The notes under the pieces are model-generated. The model saw nothing but the letters and a program-made list of their open reading frames with translations, was not told the origin of the DNA and searched no databases. From assembly GCF_039535115.1 (NCBI RefSeq), contig NZ_BAAAWO010000001.1, positions 806,001-870,000 on the forward strand: a DNA stretch of 64,000 bases. The letters are read 5' to 3'. The DNA comes from Paeniglutamicibacter sulfureus (lineage in GTDB: Bacteria > Actinomycetota > Actinomycetes > Actinomycetales > Micrococcaceae). Positions 53,622 to 62,426 of the stretch are shown here, in pieces (position 1 is the first letter of the stretch; each line of letters begins with the position of its first letter). Both the position numbers and the translations under genes were made by a program.

Positions 53622-54020
53622 CTAGGCGTCGATCACCAGGTCGCCGGTCGGCGTGGAGCAGCAGATCAGGATCTTGCCCGCGGCGATCTCCCCGGGCCTA
53701 ATCCCTCCGGCGTGGTTCATCTCCCGTGCCCCCGAGCAGGGAGAACTTGCAGGCGCCGCGCATCCCCGGCGTGCACGAGGAAGGCACGGGAGCCCCCGCG
53801 GCCAGCACGGCGTCGAGGATGAACTCGTCCGCCGCGCAGTCGATGGTGCGCCGGCATTACCCGGGCGCCGGCATCCAGCAGCGCCCGGGTAATGGACACC
53901 AGCGGGGCGAAGCCGCCCAGCGGACCGTGGGCGACGGTCACTGTGCCGGGGGCCAGCGCGTCGGGCAGCCAAGTAGAGGCGGGTCCCCCGGGCACGGCCT
54001 TGACCGTAATCTCCAGTCGC
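53622..54020 (-). pseudogene. Decayed FNR-type reductase with C-terminal [2Fe-2S] ferredoxin domain
   Basis: On the minus strand, pieces of one protein appear in changing frames: LEITVKAVPGGPASTWLPDAL...GTVTVAHGPLGGF (FAD/NAD reductase part), IDCAADEFILDAVLAAGAPVPSSCTPGMRGACKFSLL (ferredoxin Cys loop), then REMNHAGGIRPGEIAAGKILICCSTPTGDLVIDA and a stop. The order fits hybrid-cluster or Rieske-oxygenase reductases, but at least two frameshifts and a deletion of the NAD domain are present. It cannot be functional. Confidence 0.75.
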
Positions 54021-54035
54021 GTCCTGCGGGATGCG

Positions 54036-54623
54036 TTAATCCGCCGCGTGGTCGTGGTGCATGTGGGCCCGTTCCCCGCCGTGGTCGAAGATCGTCAGGA
54101 TCTCCACCGGACCCTCGTGCGCCCCGATGTGGTGTGGGACCATGGTGGAAAATTCGGCGGCCTGCCCCTCGGAAACCAGGATGGTGCGCTCCCCCAGCAC
54201 CAGGGACGCCGTCCCGGAAAGCACGGTGAACCACTCGCGGCCCGGATGCACGCTCAGGCCGATGTCATTCGTGGTCCGCTCGTGGGTGATGCGCATCTTC
54301 GCCACAGTGGTTCCATTGACGGAGTGCTCGCGCGAGAGCAGCCAGGTGGTGAGTCCGGGCTGGTGCTCGGGTTCGGGTCGGATCACCACGTCCTCGTCGC
54401 TGGTCGGCTCCACCAGCTGGTCGAGGGTGGTGCCCAGCGCCTTGGCCAGGGGAACGAGTTGGTCCAGGGCGATCCTCCGGTGGCCGGTCTCAATCCGGCT
54501 AAGCGTGGAGGGGCTCAGGAAGCAGCGGGCCGCCAGTGAATCCAGCGACCAGCCCTTGGCCAGCCGCAGGCCCTTGAGGCGCTGGCGGATCACAGTGTCC
54601 ATGGAAAAATCTTCTTGCGTCAT
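54036..54623 (-). CDS. XRE-family regulator with C-terminal cupin domain
   Basis: The 195-residue product has an N-terminal HTH (RLKGLRLAKGWSLDSLAARCFLSPSTLSRIETGHRRIALDQLVPLAKALG) and a cupin barrel (about 95-190; HPGREWFTVLSGTASLVLGERTILVSEGQAAEF...HHIGAHEGPVEIL) ending HMHHDHAAD. XRE-cupin proteins usually control metabolic or detoxifying genes next to them. ATG 54623 is used because TACACT at 54632-54637 makes a leaderless -10; ATG 54602 is possible. It is divergent from the methyltransferase gene at 54671. Confidence 0.85.
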   Translation of the reverse strand: MTQEDFSMDTVIRQRLKGLRLAKGWSLDSLAARCFLSPSTLSRIETGHRRIALDQLVPLAKALGTTLDQLVEPTSDEDVVIRPEPEHQPGLTTWLLSREHSVNGTTVAKMRITHERTTNDIGLSVHPGREWFTVLSGTASLVLGERTILVSEGQAAEFSTMVPHHIGAHEGPVEILTIFDHGGERAHMHHDHAAD

Positions 54624-54630
54624 ACGCAAG
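54614..54630. promoter_or_regulatory. Probable autoregulatory operator of the XRE-cupin gene
   Basis: CTTGCGT (54614-54620) and ACGCAAG (54624-54630) form a perfect 7-bp inverted repeat with a 3-bp spacer. It overlaps the proposed start codon and lies next to the -10 (54632-54637), and is 40 bp from the divergent methyltransferase start. A repressor bound here would block its own gene and possibly the neighbour. Confidence 0.5.
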
Positions 54631-54670
54631 AGTGTATGCTAATCACGCATCCACTGGTTAGGCTGGACCC

Positions 54671-55549
54671 ATGACGACACAGCATTCCCCGGAACACGGC
54701 CACCACCATCACGGCGGGAACAACGCCAATCACCACGGGCACCAGCACTCGAACGAGCAGGGCATCGCGGAAATGCTCGACCTGGATGCCCAGTTGATGA
54801 AGGACCACCTCCAGGAGATCTTCGCCTGGACCTCCGGGCACCAGCCAGACCCGCGCACCATCCTGGACCTGGGCGCCGGCACGGGCACCGGAACGCTCGG
54901 ACTGGCCCGGACTTTCCCCGAGGCCGCGGTCGTGGCCCTGGACCAGTCGGAGTTCATGCTCGGGCGCCTGTCGAAGAAGGCGAGGGACCATGGGTTCGAG
55001 GAGCGGCTCACGACACTGCAGGTGGACCTGGACACGTCGTGGCCGAATTTGAGGGACATTGACCTGGTGTGGGCAGCATCCTCCATGCACCACATGAGCG
55101 ATCCTGCCAACGTATACGAGCAGATCGCCGGCACGCTGTCCTCCGACGGGCTGCTGGTGGTCGTGGAAATGGATTCGTTCCCCCGCTACCTGCCCCGGGA
55201 CCTGGGCTTCGGCGACCCGGGCCTGGAGGAACGCTGCCACGCCGCAGCAGGCAGCGCCAACTGGAACGCCCACCCGGACTGGGCCGGCCCGATCAAGGAC
55301 GCGGGGATGGAGGTCATCGACCAGCGAACCTTTGTTTACGCGATCGACCAGGACCAGGAGCTGGTGGCACGCGCCGCCCACCGGTGGCTGTCCCGAATGC
55401 GCGATTCCCTGACGGACACGCTGCCGGCGGCGGACCTCCAAGCCCTGGAAGCGCTGCTGGATGCCAAGGACTCGCGCTCGGTGCTCACACGCACCGACCT
55501 GTCGATGCGCGGCAGCCGCACGGTGTGGGCGGCACGTCTCCCCCGGTAG
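54671..55549 (+). CDS. Class I SAM-dependent methyltransferase with His-rich N-terminus
   Basis: The 292-residue product has a Rossmann methyltransferase core: TILDLGAGTGTGTLGLAR (SAM loop), VALDQSEFML (acidic residue of motif II), DIDLVWAASSMHHM (motif IV region), LLVVVEMDS. The first 28 residues are His/Asn-rich (EHGHHHHGGNNANHHGHQH) and may bind metal. Substrate unknown. The gene is divergent from the XRE-cupin regulator, which probably controls it. Confidence 0.85.
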   Translation: MTTQHSPEHGHHHHGGNNANHHGHQHSNEQGIAEMLDLDAQLMKDHLQEIFAWTSGHQPDPRTILDLGAGTGTGTLGLARTFPEAAVVALDQSEFMLGRLSKKARDHGFEERLTTLQVDLDTSWPNLRDIDLVWAASSMHHMSDPANVYEQIAGTLSSDGLLVVVEMDSFPRYLPRDLGFGDPGLEERCHAAAGSANWNAHPDWAGPIKDAGMEVIDQRTFVYAIDQDQELVARAAHRWLSRMRDSLTDTLPAADLQALEALLDAKDSRSVLTRTDLSMRGSRTVWAARLPR

Positions 55550-55623
55550 GAACAACCCGCAGGGCACCTGCGCCAGTTATTCACCGGCGGTCCGACCTGT
55601 TCGGGTCGGATTGTTGGGGACCG

Positions 55624-56178
55624 TCAGGACCGGAAGTCGACGTCCTGCGCGGCGGTGACCGCCGCGGTGCGCTCCGGCGCCCCCTGGAATTGCCAGTAGA
55701 GGTTGATATGGGAGATGGCGACCTCCGGGGGCGGGGCGCCCCACTGGGTCATGTCACTGGTGGTGTGCGCGTCGGACACCAGCGTCACGTCGTAGCCGCG
55801 GGTGAAGGCGCCATGGACGGTCGAGCGGATGCAGGCATCGGACTCGGCGCCGGAGACCACCAGCCGGCCGACGCCGGCGGCGGAAAGCACGTCCTCGAGA
55901 TCGGTGGCCTCAAAGGAGTCCCCATAGATCTTGTGGATCACCGGCTCGTCGGCGGCCGGCGAGAGTTCAGGAACGATCTGCCAGGCGTCGCTGCCCTTCT
56001 CCATTTCCTCGTCCGAATGCTGCACCCACACCACCGGCGCCCCGGCCGCACGGGCACGCTTCACGAGGCCACTAATGTTGCCAATGGTTTCGTCTCGCCG
56101 ATAGGCGTTCGCCACGACGTCCCGCTGCACATCGATCACGATGAGAGCGGAGCGGGTTCGATCGGAAAATGTGCTCAT
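55624..56178 (-). CDS. Isochorismatase-like cysteine hydrolase
   Basis: The 184-residue product starts at ATG 56178 behind AAGGA. The family triad is visible: Asp in ALIVIDVQRDVV, Lys in VIHKIYGDSF, and Cys in VVSGAESDACIRSTVHGAF. Members hydrolyse amides such as nicotinamide, N-carbamoyl compounds or isochorismate; the substrate cannot be read from the sequence. It is convergent with the methyltransferase gene. Confidence 0.9.
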   Translation of the reverse strand: MSTFSDRTRSALIVIDVQRDVVANAYRRDETIGNISGLVKRARAAGAPVVWVQHSDEEMEKGSDAWQIVPELSPAADEPVIHKIYGDSFEATDLEDVLSAAGVGRLVVSGAESDACIRSTVHGAFTRGYDVTLVSDAHTTSDMTQWGAPPPEVAISHINLYWQFQGAPERTAAVTAAQDVDFRS

Positions 56179-56420
56179 GAGAAATCCTTCGCGGGCGTCA
56201 TGGAGTTTATCCACGAACCAACCTACGCCGCGATCCAGACATTTGTGAATGGCGCGAGTGAATATTCGAACAATTCTTGGCTCAGGTCCATGGCATGGTT
56301 ACGGCAACTTCGGATTCGTCGTTCCTTCAATCCGGCTACGTGCCCCGATACCTCGAGGAATCAATTCTGCAGGATGCGCAATCACTGGTCGCCTCCGCGC
56401 CGACCCGGCAGAGTGGAGAC

Positions 56421-57035
56421 ATGACCAATGAACCCTTGAACGCCCTGATCCTCATTTGCACGCTTTCCCCATCCCCCAAGGCATCCAGCAGCGACATGTT
56501 GGCGCGACAGATTGCTGCCGAGTTCGCCAAGCACAAGGTGGAGAGCGAACTGGTACGCATTGTCGACCACAACGTGATGCCCGGCGTCCTGAAGGACATG
56601 GGCGCTGGCGATGACTGGCCTGATCTCAGAAAAAAGCTCCTGGAAGCGCAGATCCTGGTGCTCGCCACCCCGATCTGGGTGGGGCATCCCTCGAGCCTGG
56701 CCCAACGGGTTTTGGAACGTCTTGATGCCGAGCTATCCGAAACCGACGACCAAGGTCGTCCCATCCTGTTCGACAAGGTGGCCATGGTTGGAGTGGTCGG
56801 CAACGAGGATGGGGCACACCATGTCATTGCCGACCTGTCCCAAGGTCTGGCCGAAGTTGGCTACACCATCCCGGCCCAAGGATCAACATATTGGGTGGGC
56901 GAAGCCATGCACACCACCGATTACCAGGATCTGGAACAAACGCCCGAGGTGACCGCCAACGCCACTCGGATCTCGGTCCGGAACACCGTGCATCTGGCAG
57001 CAGCGCTGAGGGACGGGCCCTATCCTGCGGCCTAG
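56421..57035 (+). CDS. NAD(P)H-dependent FMN reductase / flavodoxin-like protein
   Basis: The 204-residue product reads MTNEPLNALILICTLSPSPK from ATG 56421. S-SPKASSSDMLARQIAAEF is the phosphate-binding start and VLATPIWVGHPSSLAQRVLERLDAEL the flavin-binding loop of the FMN_red superfamily. It should reduce flavins, quinones or azo compounds. An open frame reaches upstream to 56277 but without a ribosome-binding site or family match. The gene is convergent with the butanediol dehydrogenase gene. Confidence 0.88.
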   Translation: MTNEPLNALILICTLSPSPKASSSDMLARQIAAEFAKHKVESELVRIVDHNVMPGVLKDMGAGDDWPDLRKKLLEAQILVLATPIWVGHPSSLAQRVLERLDAELSETDDQGRPILFDKVAMVGVVGNEDGAHHVIADLSQGLAEVGYTIPAQGSTYWVGEAMHTTDYQDLEQTPEVTANATRISVRNTVHLAAALRDGPYPAA

Positions 57036-57055
57036 GTCGTGCCCGTTTGTCCGTA

Positions 57056-58126
57056 CTAAAGTCCCCTGCCACTAGGCGAGACGATGATCTTCACCGCCGT
57101 CTCATTGTGATTGATCAAAGTGTCGAAGCCCTTGTCGATCAGGTCCTCCAGGGCGATGCGCCCGGTGATGAACGGCTTGAGGTCAATCTTTCCGCTGCCG
57201 ACCAGCTCGATGACCTCGGCGTGGTCGCGCACGTAGGCGATAGTGCCGCGCACATCGATTTCCTTGAGTACGATTTTTTGCATGTCCACGGTGGCCGGGC
57301 GACCCCAGATGGAGACATTGACCAATACGCCGGTGGGCTTCAGCGCATCCAGCAGGGTGTCGAGCACCGCGTTGACCCCGGCGCATTCGAAGGCCACGTC
57401 GACACCGATTCCGTTGGTGATTTTCAAGACCCGCGACTTGACGTCCTCGGCGCTGGGATCGAGCACGTGGTCGGCGACCCCGCTTTCGCGCGCCTTGTCC
57501 TTGCGGGCAGCCGAAAGCTCGCTGACGATCGTGGTGACTCCCATTCCCTTGAGCACCGCGGCAGTCAGCAGGCCGATGGGTCCGGCGCCACCCACGAGGG
57601 CTACCTGCCCCGGCATCACGCCGCTGCGCACTACCGCATGATGCCCCACCGACAAGGGTTCGATCAGCGCGGCCTCGTCCAGCGGGATGTTCCCGATGGG
57701 ATGGACCCAGCGCGCGTCGACGACGATCTTCTCCCCGAGTCCCCCGCCTCCGCCGGCAAGCCCGATGAAGCCCATCTTGACGCAAAGGTGGTAGTTCCCG
57801 TCCTGGCTGGAGGCACACTGTCCGCAGACAAAGTAGGGCTCGACCACGACGTTCTGTCCGACTGACAGATCCATGACGCCCTCGCCAACCGCCGTGATGG
57901 TTCCGGAGAATTCGTGGCCGAGGGTCACCGGGGCCTCTTCGTGGGACAGCGGGTGCGGGTGCCCGGGCCCCGGGGTGAAGATCGGGCCCTCCAGGTACTC
58001 GTGCAGGTCGGTGCCGCAGATGCCGCACCACGCGACATCGATGGTCACCGCCCCGGGGCGCAGCGCGGGCTCGGGAATCTCTTCAATGCGGATGTCCTTT
58101 TGGGCGTAAAAACGAGCAGCCTTCAC
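57056..58126 (-). CDS. Zinc-dependent 2,3-butanediol dehydrogenase (MDR family)
   Basis: The 356-residue enzyme begins VKAARFYAQKDIRIEEIPEP at GTG 58126, AAAGGAC upstream. The catalytic zinc site is CGICGTDLHEYLEGPIF with GHEFSGTI, and the NAD domain has ALVGGAGPIGLLTAAVLKGMG. The structural-zinc loop reads CGQC-SSQDGN-HLC with one of the usual four Cys missing. The pattern matches (R,R)-butanediol dehydrogenases, which interconvert acetoin and 2,3-butanediol. It is monocistronic and precedes a gap that should hold its promoter. Confidence 0.88.
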   Translation of the reverse strand: MKAARFYAQKDIRIEEIPEPALRPGAVTIDVAWCGICGTDLHEYLEGPIFTPGPGHPHPLSHEEAPVTLGHEFSGTITAVGEGVMDLSVGQNVVVEPYFVCGQCASSQDGNYHLCVKMGFIGLAGGGGGLGEKIVVDARWVHPIGNIPLDEAALIEPLSVGHHAVVRSGVMPGQVALVGGAGPIGLLTAAVLKGMGVTTIVSELSAARKDKARESGVADHVLDPSAEDVKSRVLKITNGIGVDVAFECAGVNAVLDTLLDALKPTGVLVNVSIWGRPATVDMQKIVLKEIDVRGTIAYVRDHAEVIELVGSGKIDLKPFITGRIALEDLIDKGFDTLINHNETAVKIIVSPSGRGL

Positions 58127-58466
58127 GGCAAGTCCTTTCTCGAAAGATCGGACGCGGCGACTCGCGCCCTCGCGATTCCCGACAACAATCTTGCGCACCG
58201 GCCGCCGGGCAACGCTCATGATCGACGTTACCGCTGTGCCCTCGACACTGGCTAGGGGCAATGCACAACGTTTCGGGAATACGGCCGGGACCAGATAAAA
58301 CTCTCCACTTGTTGCCTGGTTCGAGGGTGGGCAGCGGGAAAACTGCCCCCTGCGATGAATAGGACAATATCCCTACGGGCGACTCTTGACCGCCCCATCC
58401 GCATGCCCCGGATTCGGCAGCACCACGGGGCCCGCACTGGGAACCGGCGAAAATGCCGTGATGGGC
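58127..58466. other. Intergenic region upstream of the butanediol dehydrogenase gene
   Basis: About 340 bp with no recognisable gene. It separates two minus-strand genes and should contain the dehydrogenase promoter, plus any terminator of the acetyltransferase gene. No clear hairpin was found. Confidence 0.35.
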
Positions 58467-59261
58467 TTAGGACGCGGCGCTGGAGTTGGACGGATCGAGC
58501 GCCGCAGCCAGTTCGTGACCCGTGACGACTTCCGGCCGGTAGGGTTCGATGGCCCCCGCCTCGATGAGGCCGATGGCACCGCGGGCGAATTCCGCCGGAT
58601 TCCGGATGTCCAATTGGTTCAATGCGGTGGGCGAGTAGTTCCACCAACTGCTGCGCAGCAGATCGTTGGTGGTTTCCTCATCGAAGCGCGGCCTGATGGT
58701 CTTGGCGGGTACGCCGCCGACCACGGTATATGGAGGCACGTCGCGGGTGACGATCGAGTTGGATGCCACCACCGCCCCGTCGCCAATCGTCACGCCGTGG
58801 CCCAGGGTGACGTCCTCGCCGATCCATACGTCGTTGCCGATGGTGACCGGATTCGGGGTGTAGTCGAACTTCCGGTAGGTGGGCCGCTCTCCCCTGTCCC
58901 GCTCGAAGGTCTCCATCATGAGCCGGCGGTTGTAAAAGACCGGGCTGGTGGAGGCCCATTCGTGCGGATGCCGTGCGCCCATGACCTTCACGCCCTTGGC
59001 AATGGAGGTGTAGCGCCCCACCTTGGCCGAAAGCGGAAGGCGGGAATGGGTGTATGAAAAGGATCCCAGGCTCACCAAGTGCCGGCCGCTACCTGCCCAA
59101 TAGGTGGCGTAGGGCTCAAGGCGCACGTCGTCGCCGAACTTGATCTGGGTGTCATCCCCGTAGCTGGCTCCGGTGGCTTCTATCGACTTGGCGCCGGGAC
59201 CCATGAAAAAGATCCGGTTCGCAACCAAGTGAGGGCGTAGTTCGCTCAAGCGTAAATGCAT
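58467..59261 (-). CDS. CatB-like hexapeptide-repeat O-acetyltransferase
   Basis: The 264-residue product has left-handed beta-helix repeats (about 85-185; [103 protein letters not shown]). This is the layout of virginiamycin/chloramphenicol acetyltransferases of the CatB group; His in ARHPHEW is the likely base. Xenobiotic or sugar acetylation is possible. It starts at ATG 59261. Confidence 0.88.
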   Translation of the reverse strand: MHLRLSELRPHLVANRIFFMGPGAKSIEATGASYGDDTQIKFGDDVRLEPYATYWAGSGRHLVSLGSFSYTHSRLPLSAKVGRYTSIAKGVKVMGARHPHEWASTSPVFYNRRLMMETFERDRGERPTYRKFDYTPNPVTIGNDVWIGEDVTLGHGVTIGDGAVVASNSIVTRDVPPYTVVGGVPAKTIRPRFDEETTNDLLRSSWWNYSPTALNQLDIRNPAEFARGAIGLIEAGAIEPYRPEVVTGHELAAALDPSNSSAAS

Positions 59262-59352
59262 CGTTCAACCGTAGTCATCGAACCCGGTGGTTTCATCGGC
59301 ACTTACTGGCAAAACCATGACCGGCAGTCACGGAAGAACGCCAAGGCAGAAA

Positions 59353-59405
59353 GCGGGCCGGGGATCCACGCGAAATCGTGAAGTCCCCGGCCCGCCGTCA
59401 TGGTT
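59353..59405 (-). terminator. Terminator of the VOC dioxygenase gene
   Basis: GCGGGCCGGGGA (59353-59364) pairs perfectly over 12 bp with 59394-59405, loop 29 nt. It lies just beyond the stop of the minus-strand VOC gene (59417), followed leftward by TTTCTGCCTT. Confidence 0.6.
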
Positions 59406-59416
59406 GGCGAATGACA

Positions 59417-60286
59417 TTAGCCGACCGCGACGCGCAGCTGGTTCCGCCACGGGTCTTCGAAGCGCAGCTCGGCACCGGTGTGGTGGCTGGAGATCCCGGC
59501 AACCTTGAGGCGTTCGGCAAGAGCGCCGACCTCGTCCTGGTTCGGGACGGTGATGACGACTTCACCCAGGCCCAAGGTGTCCTTGCGGGGACCGGCGCCG
59601 CGGGAGTTCCACACGTTCATGGCCATGTGGTGGTGGTAGCCGCCGGCGGAGACGAAGAGTGCCTGTCCGTGGAAGCTCGTGGTCTTGGCAAAGCCCAGGG
59701 TGTCCACATAGAACTTTTCCGCCGTGGCCACGTCGCCCACCTGCAGGTGCACATGGCCGATGCCGGCATTCGCGGCGGTCAATCCGCTCACGGCCGCCTC
59801 GTTAAGGTATTTGTTGAGGTAGTCATTGGGATCCAGGTAGATGGTGTCCATGGCGACGGTGTCGCCGTTCCAGGTCCAGGTGTCACGCGGTCGGTCCCAG
59901 TAGAGCTCGATGCCGTTGCCCTCGGGATCGTTGAAGTAGAAGGCCTCGGAGACCAGGTGGTCGGAGCTGCCGGTGAACAGCGATCCGTCGAACTGGGCAG
60001 CAGAGAGCACGGTGGCAGCCAGGTCCGACTGCGTGTCAAAGAGCAGCGCCGTGTGGAAGAGGCCCGCTTCACCACGGCCAGGAAGATTCAAGCCCGTGCC
60101 GTCTGCTAAGTGAACGAGCTCGAGACCACGACGGCCCAGGCCTGTCCCCGTCGGTCCCTCCGATAGAACTTCGAGGCCCAGGGCCTTCTGGTAGTACGCG
60201 CTCATCTTCTTCATGTCCCCGACCTTGAGCATGACGGTGCCCATGGCCAGATCGGCGGACAATTGATCTTGGGTGATGGTGCTCAT
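59417..60286 (-). CDS. VOC-family catechol-2,3-dioxygenase-like protein
   Basis: The 289-residue product has two glyoxalase-fold modules: GTVMLKVGDMKKMSAYYQKALGLEVL with HTALLFDT, and GHVHLQVGDVATAEKFYVDTLGF with Y-HH-AMN-W. His in the LELVHL, HTALLF and HVHLQV positions and Glu in GIELYWDR fit the metal site of extradiol dioxygenases such as CatE. It may cleave catechols or bind bleomycin-like drugs. Expression is probably controlled at the palindrome 60324-60353. Confidence 0.9.
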   Translation of the reverse strand: MSTITQDQLSADLAMGTVMLKVGDMKKMSAYYQKALGLEVLSEGPTGTGLGRRGLELVHLADGTGLNLPGRGEAGLFHTALLFDTQSDLAATVLSAAQFDGSLFTGSSDHLVSEAFYFNDPEGNGIELYWDRPRDTWTWNGDTVAMDTIYLDPNDYLNKYLNEAAVSGLTAANAGIGHVHLQVGDVATAEKFYVDTLGFAKTTSFHGQALFVSAGGYHHHMAMNVWNSRGAGPRKDTLGLGEVVITVPNQDEVGALAERLKVAGISSHHTGAELRFEDPWRNQLRVAVG

Positions 60287-60323
60287 CTTGACAGCTCCTG
60301 ATGCGTGATCGTGGGATGTTCTT

Positions 60324-60353
60324 GCTTCAAGTATGACACGATTTACTTGAAGC
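60324..60353. promoter_or_regulatory. Perfect inverted-repeat operator upstream of the VOC gene
   Basis: GCTTCAAGTA (60324-60333) and TACTTGAAGC (60344-60353) are perfect 10-bp inverted repeats with a 10-bp spacer, 38 bp above the VOC start at 60286 and thus in its promoter region. TACTTGAAG-type sites are bound by MarR- or HxlR-family redox/quinone sensors that control catechol dioxygenases. The regulator is not next to it. Confidence 0.65.
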
Positions 60354-60532
60354 TACAATCATTGATCTTGTTCCGTAGATCACCACACGCCACAGTGTCG
60401 GCTTTGCCAAAGGCACCGCGGGTTACAGGTGCATCACCGCCTGCTCATGGGATGCCTGAGTCGCAGCAGGAGTCCGTGCTGGGTTCAGCGCTTCACCAAC
60501 CTGCTCGTCAAAGGATCGCGCGGCGGAGGGCG

Positions 60533-60598
60533 CTTCGTGGCGCGGGACCAGGCGGCGGCGGTGCACTTCGTGGCGCGGGACCAGGCGGCGGCGGTGCA
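60533..60598. repeat. Two perfect 33-bp tandem repeats
   Basis: The unit beginning CTTCGTGGCGCGGGACCAGG occurs at 60533-60565 and again directly at 60566-60598, without change. Translated on the plus strand each copy is in phase (FVARDQAAAVH twice), but the surrounding frame has no start or family match. A two-copy slippage duplication in non-coding or decayed DNA is the simplest reading. Confidence 0.7.
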
Positions 60599-60713
60599 CA
60601 AGATTCTTAGGGCCAGCGCAACGTGCACCGTTCGTTTCGAGATGTTCGCCTCGCCCGCCCCGCCTGGCGGCAGGTCTAATCCAGGAGTCCAACGGCAAGT
60701 CGGGCCTGTCCCG

Positions 60714-62219
60714 TCACGGTCGCTCGGCAGGGTCCATCGCCTCATATGCCTGAAAGGCCAGCCACAATTGGGCTACCGCGGAGGATTCAGCCAGATCCAG
60801 CCCGGTGAGTTCGCGAATCCTGCGGATGCGATAGATGATGGTTTGCCGATGGACAAAAAGCAACGTGGCAACTTTTTGAGCCGATCGCTGGTTTTCCAGA
60901 TAGCTCCGGAGAGTGTCCATGAATTCGGTTTGGTTAACCCGATCGTGCTCAATCACCGGTCCGAGCAGTCTCTGCACCAGTGCCGCGCCGTCACGGTGCC
61001 CGCGCATCCCGAACCAGTCTCCCTCCTCCGCATACCCGACCAACCGCATGCCCTGGGCCGCGGCCTGGCCCAACGCCCACAAGGATTCGCGTAGACCACG
61101 TTGAATTTCATCGACTCCGACCGGAGTGCTCAGGCCAATGGGCAGCCTGGCCTCCAAGACGTGTTGCAGCAGATCCTCGGGGCAATCTTCGGAGACGAGC
61201 AAATGCAGTTTTCCCTCAACCGCCAGACAAATGCTGTTCACTCCATGGCGCCACAAAGCGCGGTGGACCTGCGGCAGGCCCGTTTCGGATCGGGCCGGCA
61301 CGGCAACCAGGCGTAAGTCGCCAGCCATTAGTCCGAACTCTTCGAGGCGGCGCGCGGCTTCAGCCACACCTATGCGTCCTTCGAATGATTGCAACAAGAA
61401 TTCCCCTCCCGACTGGAAGCGGCTTTCCATGGACAATGCCGAGCGCGAAAGTCCCAATCCGAGCACGGTGGCCGAATGCAACAGGACGACCCCGTCCGGT
61501 TGCGTATTCCCCGCGGGCAACACGACCAGCAAGGCATGCGGATGGGTGGGAATATCCATGAGCATCATGGAGTCCCCGCCGTCGGAACTCCACAGAAAGT
61601 GGCGGGTCTCTGCCGTGGATTCGGAGCTGATTCGCCGCACACGCTCCAGCACATCATCGGGCAGGGCGGCATCCCCTGGTTGCCAGGTATGCAGGCAGCG
61701 ATCATCCACCACATACAGCCGAGCGTCGATTTCCCTCCCGATCCCCTCGAGTAACTGGGACCAGGTTTCGCCGGGCGTCGTGGCCTTGCGCAACAAGTCG
61801 TAGATGCGAGCGGTTTGCTTGATCCGGCGTGATTCCTCGAGCAGGCTCGCCTCGGCAATGGACCGGGAGATCGCCATAAAAGGCAGAGGGTAGGGAACGG
61901 AGACCAATGGAAGGGGCAAGGAATCGCAGGCCTTGAGGAACTCGTCGGAGAAGTCCGGGGAATGCATCTTCTCTCCCACCGCCAGCGCCACAGCCCCTGC
62001 GTTCGCCAGCGCTTGGGCGAGGTGGACCTGCCCCGCGGGATCCGACGGGATCGAAAGGCCATTGGTCATCAAGAGCACCCCCGGTGACACCCATTCCCAG
62101 AGGTTGGGCAGGTCCGATGTGTGCGACCAGGTGATCGAATGCCCCAACCCTTGCGCCCCGGCCACCAACTGCAGACCCAATTGCGGTTCGTCCAGCAACT
62201 CCTTCACGCTCATGGCCAT
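60714..62219 (-). CDS. PucR-family transcriptional regulator
   Basis: The 501-residue product (ATG 62219, AGGGAA upstream; ATG 62213 two codons later) has the N-terminal purine-catabolism PucR domain (VKELLDEPQLGLQLVAGAQGL...LPNLWEWVSPGVLLMTNGLSI), a central GGDEF-like/CdaR region and the C-terminal PucR HTH (TEFMDTLRSYLENQRSAQKVATLLFVHRQTIIYRIRRIRELTGLDL). PucR/CdaR regulators respond to purine or amine catabolites and usually control the neighbouring catabolic operon, here the divergent MFS-ureohydrolase genes 207 bp away. Confidence 0.9.
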   Translation of the reverse strand: MAMSVKELLDEPQLGLQLVAGAQGLGHSITWSHTSDLPNLWEWVSPGVLLMTNGLSIPSDPAGQVHLAQALANAGAVALAVGEKMHSPDFSDEFLKACDSLPLPLVSVPYPLPFMAISRSIAEASLLEESRRIKQTARIYDLLRKATTPGETWSQLLEGIGREIDARLYVVDDRCLHTWQPGDAALPDDVLERVRRISSESTAETRHFLWSSDGGDSMMLMDIPTHPHALLVVLPAGNTQPDGVVLLHSATVLGLGLSRSALSMESRFQSGGEFLLQSFEGRIGVAEAARRLEEFGLMAGDLRLVAVPARSETGLPQVHRALWRHGVNSICLAVEGKLHLLVSEDCPEDLLQHVLEARLPIGLSTPVGVDEIQRGLRESLWALGQAAAQGMRLVGYAEEGDWFGMRGHRDGAALVQRLLGPVIEHDRVNQTEFMDTLRSYLENQRSAQKVATLLFVHRQTIIYRIRRIRELTGLDLAESSAVAQLWLAFQAYEAMDPAERP

Positions 62220-62426
62220 TGCGCATTCCCTTTTGTCGACGTCCGCGGCACCGCCGCCGTTCCGGCGGGATCCTCCCATCAAACGCGACCTGTCATACAA
62301 ATGTCTAGTCGGTGCCAGCGATAGTTGACACATGTCGATTGTCGTCGTGACTCCGATCACGAATGATGGAACCACACCACTAGCCAGCCCGTAGTTCTCG
62401 GGCATACAGAGAGAAAAGAGCCCGCA

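Larger units (their letters stand above)
60287..60713. other. Intergenic region with operator and tandem repeat
   Basis: About 430 bp separating the VOC gene from the PucR gene, both on the minus strand. Besides the 60324-60353 palindrome and the 33-bp tandem repeat at 60533-60598, no product is recognisable. A gene for the expected MarR/HxlR-type regulator is not here. Confidence 0.45.

Noticed and set aside
60533..60598. Possible CRISPR or satellite array
   Set aside because: Two directly abutting identical units with no spacers.
60429..61094. 221-codon open frame containing the tandem repeat
   Set aside because: Its second half is antisense to the PucR gene and the first half has no start signal or match.
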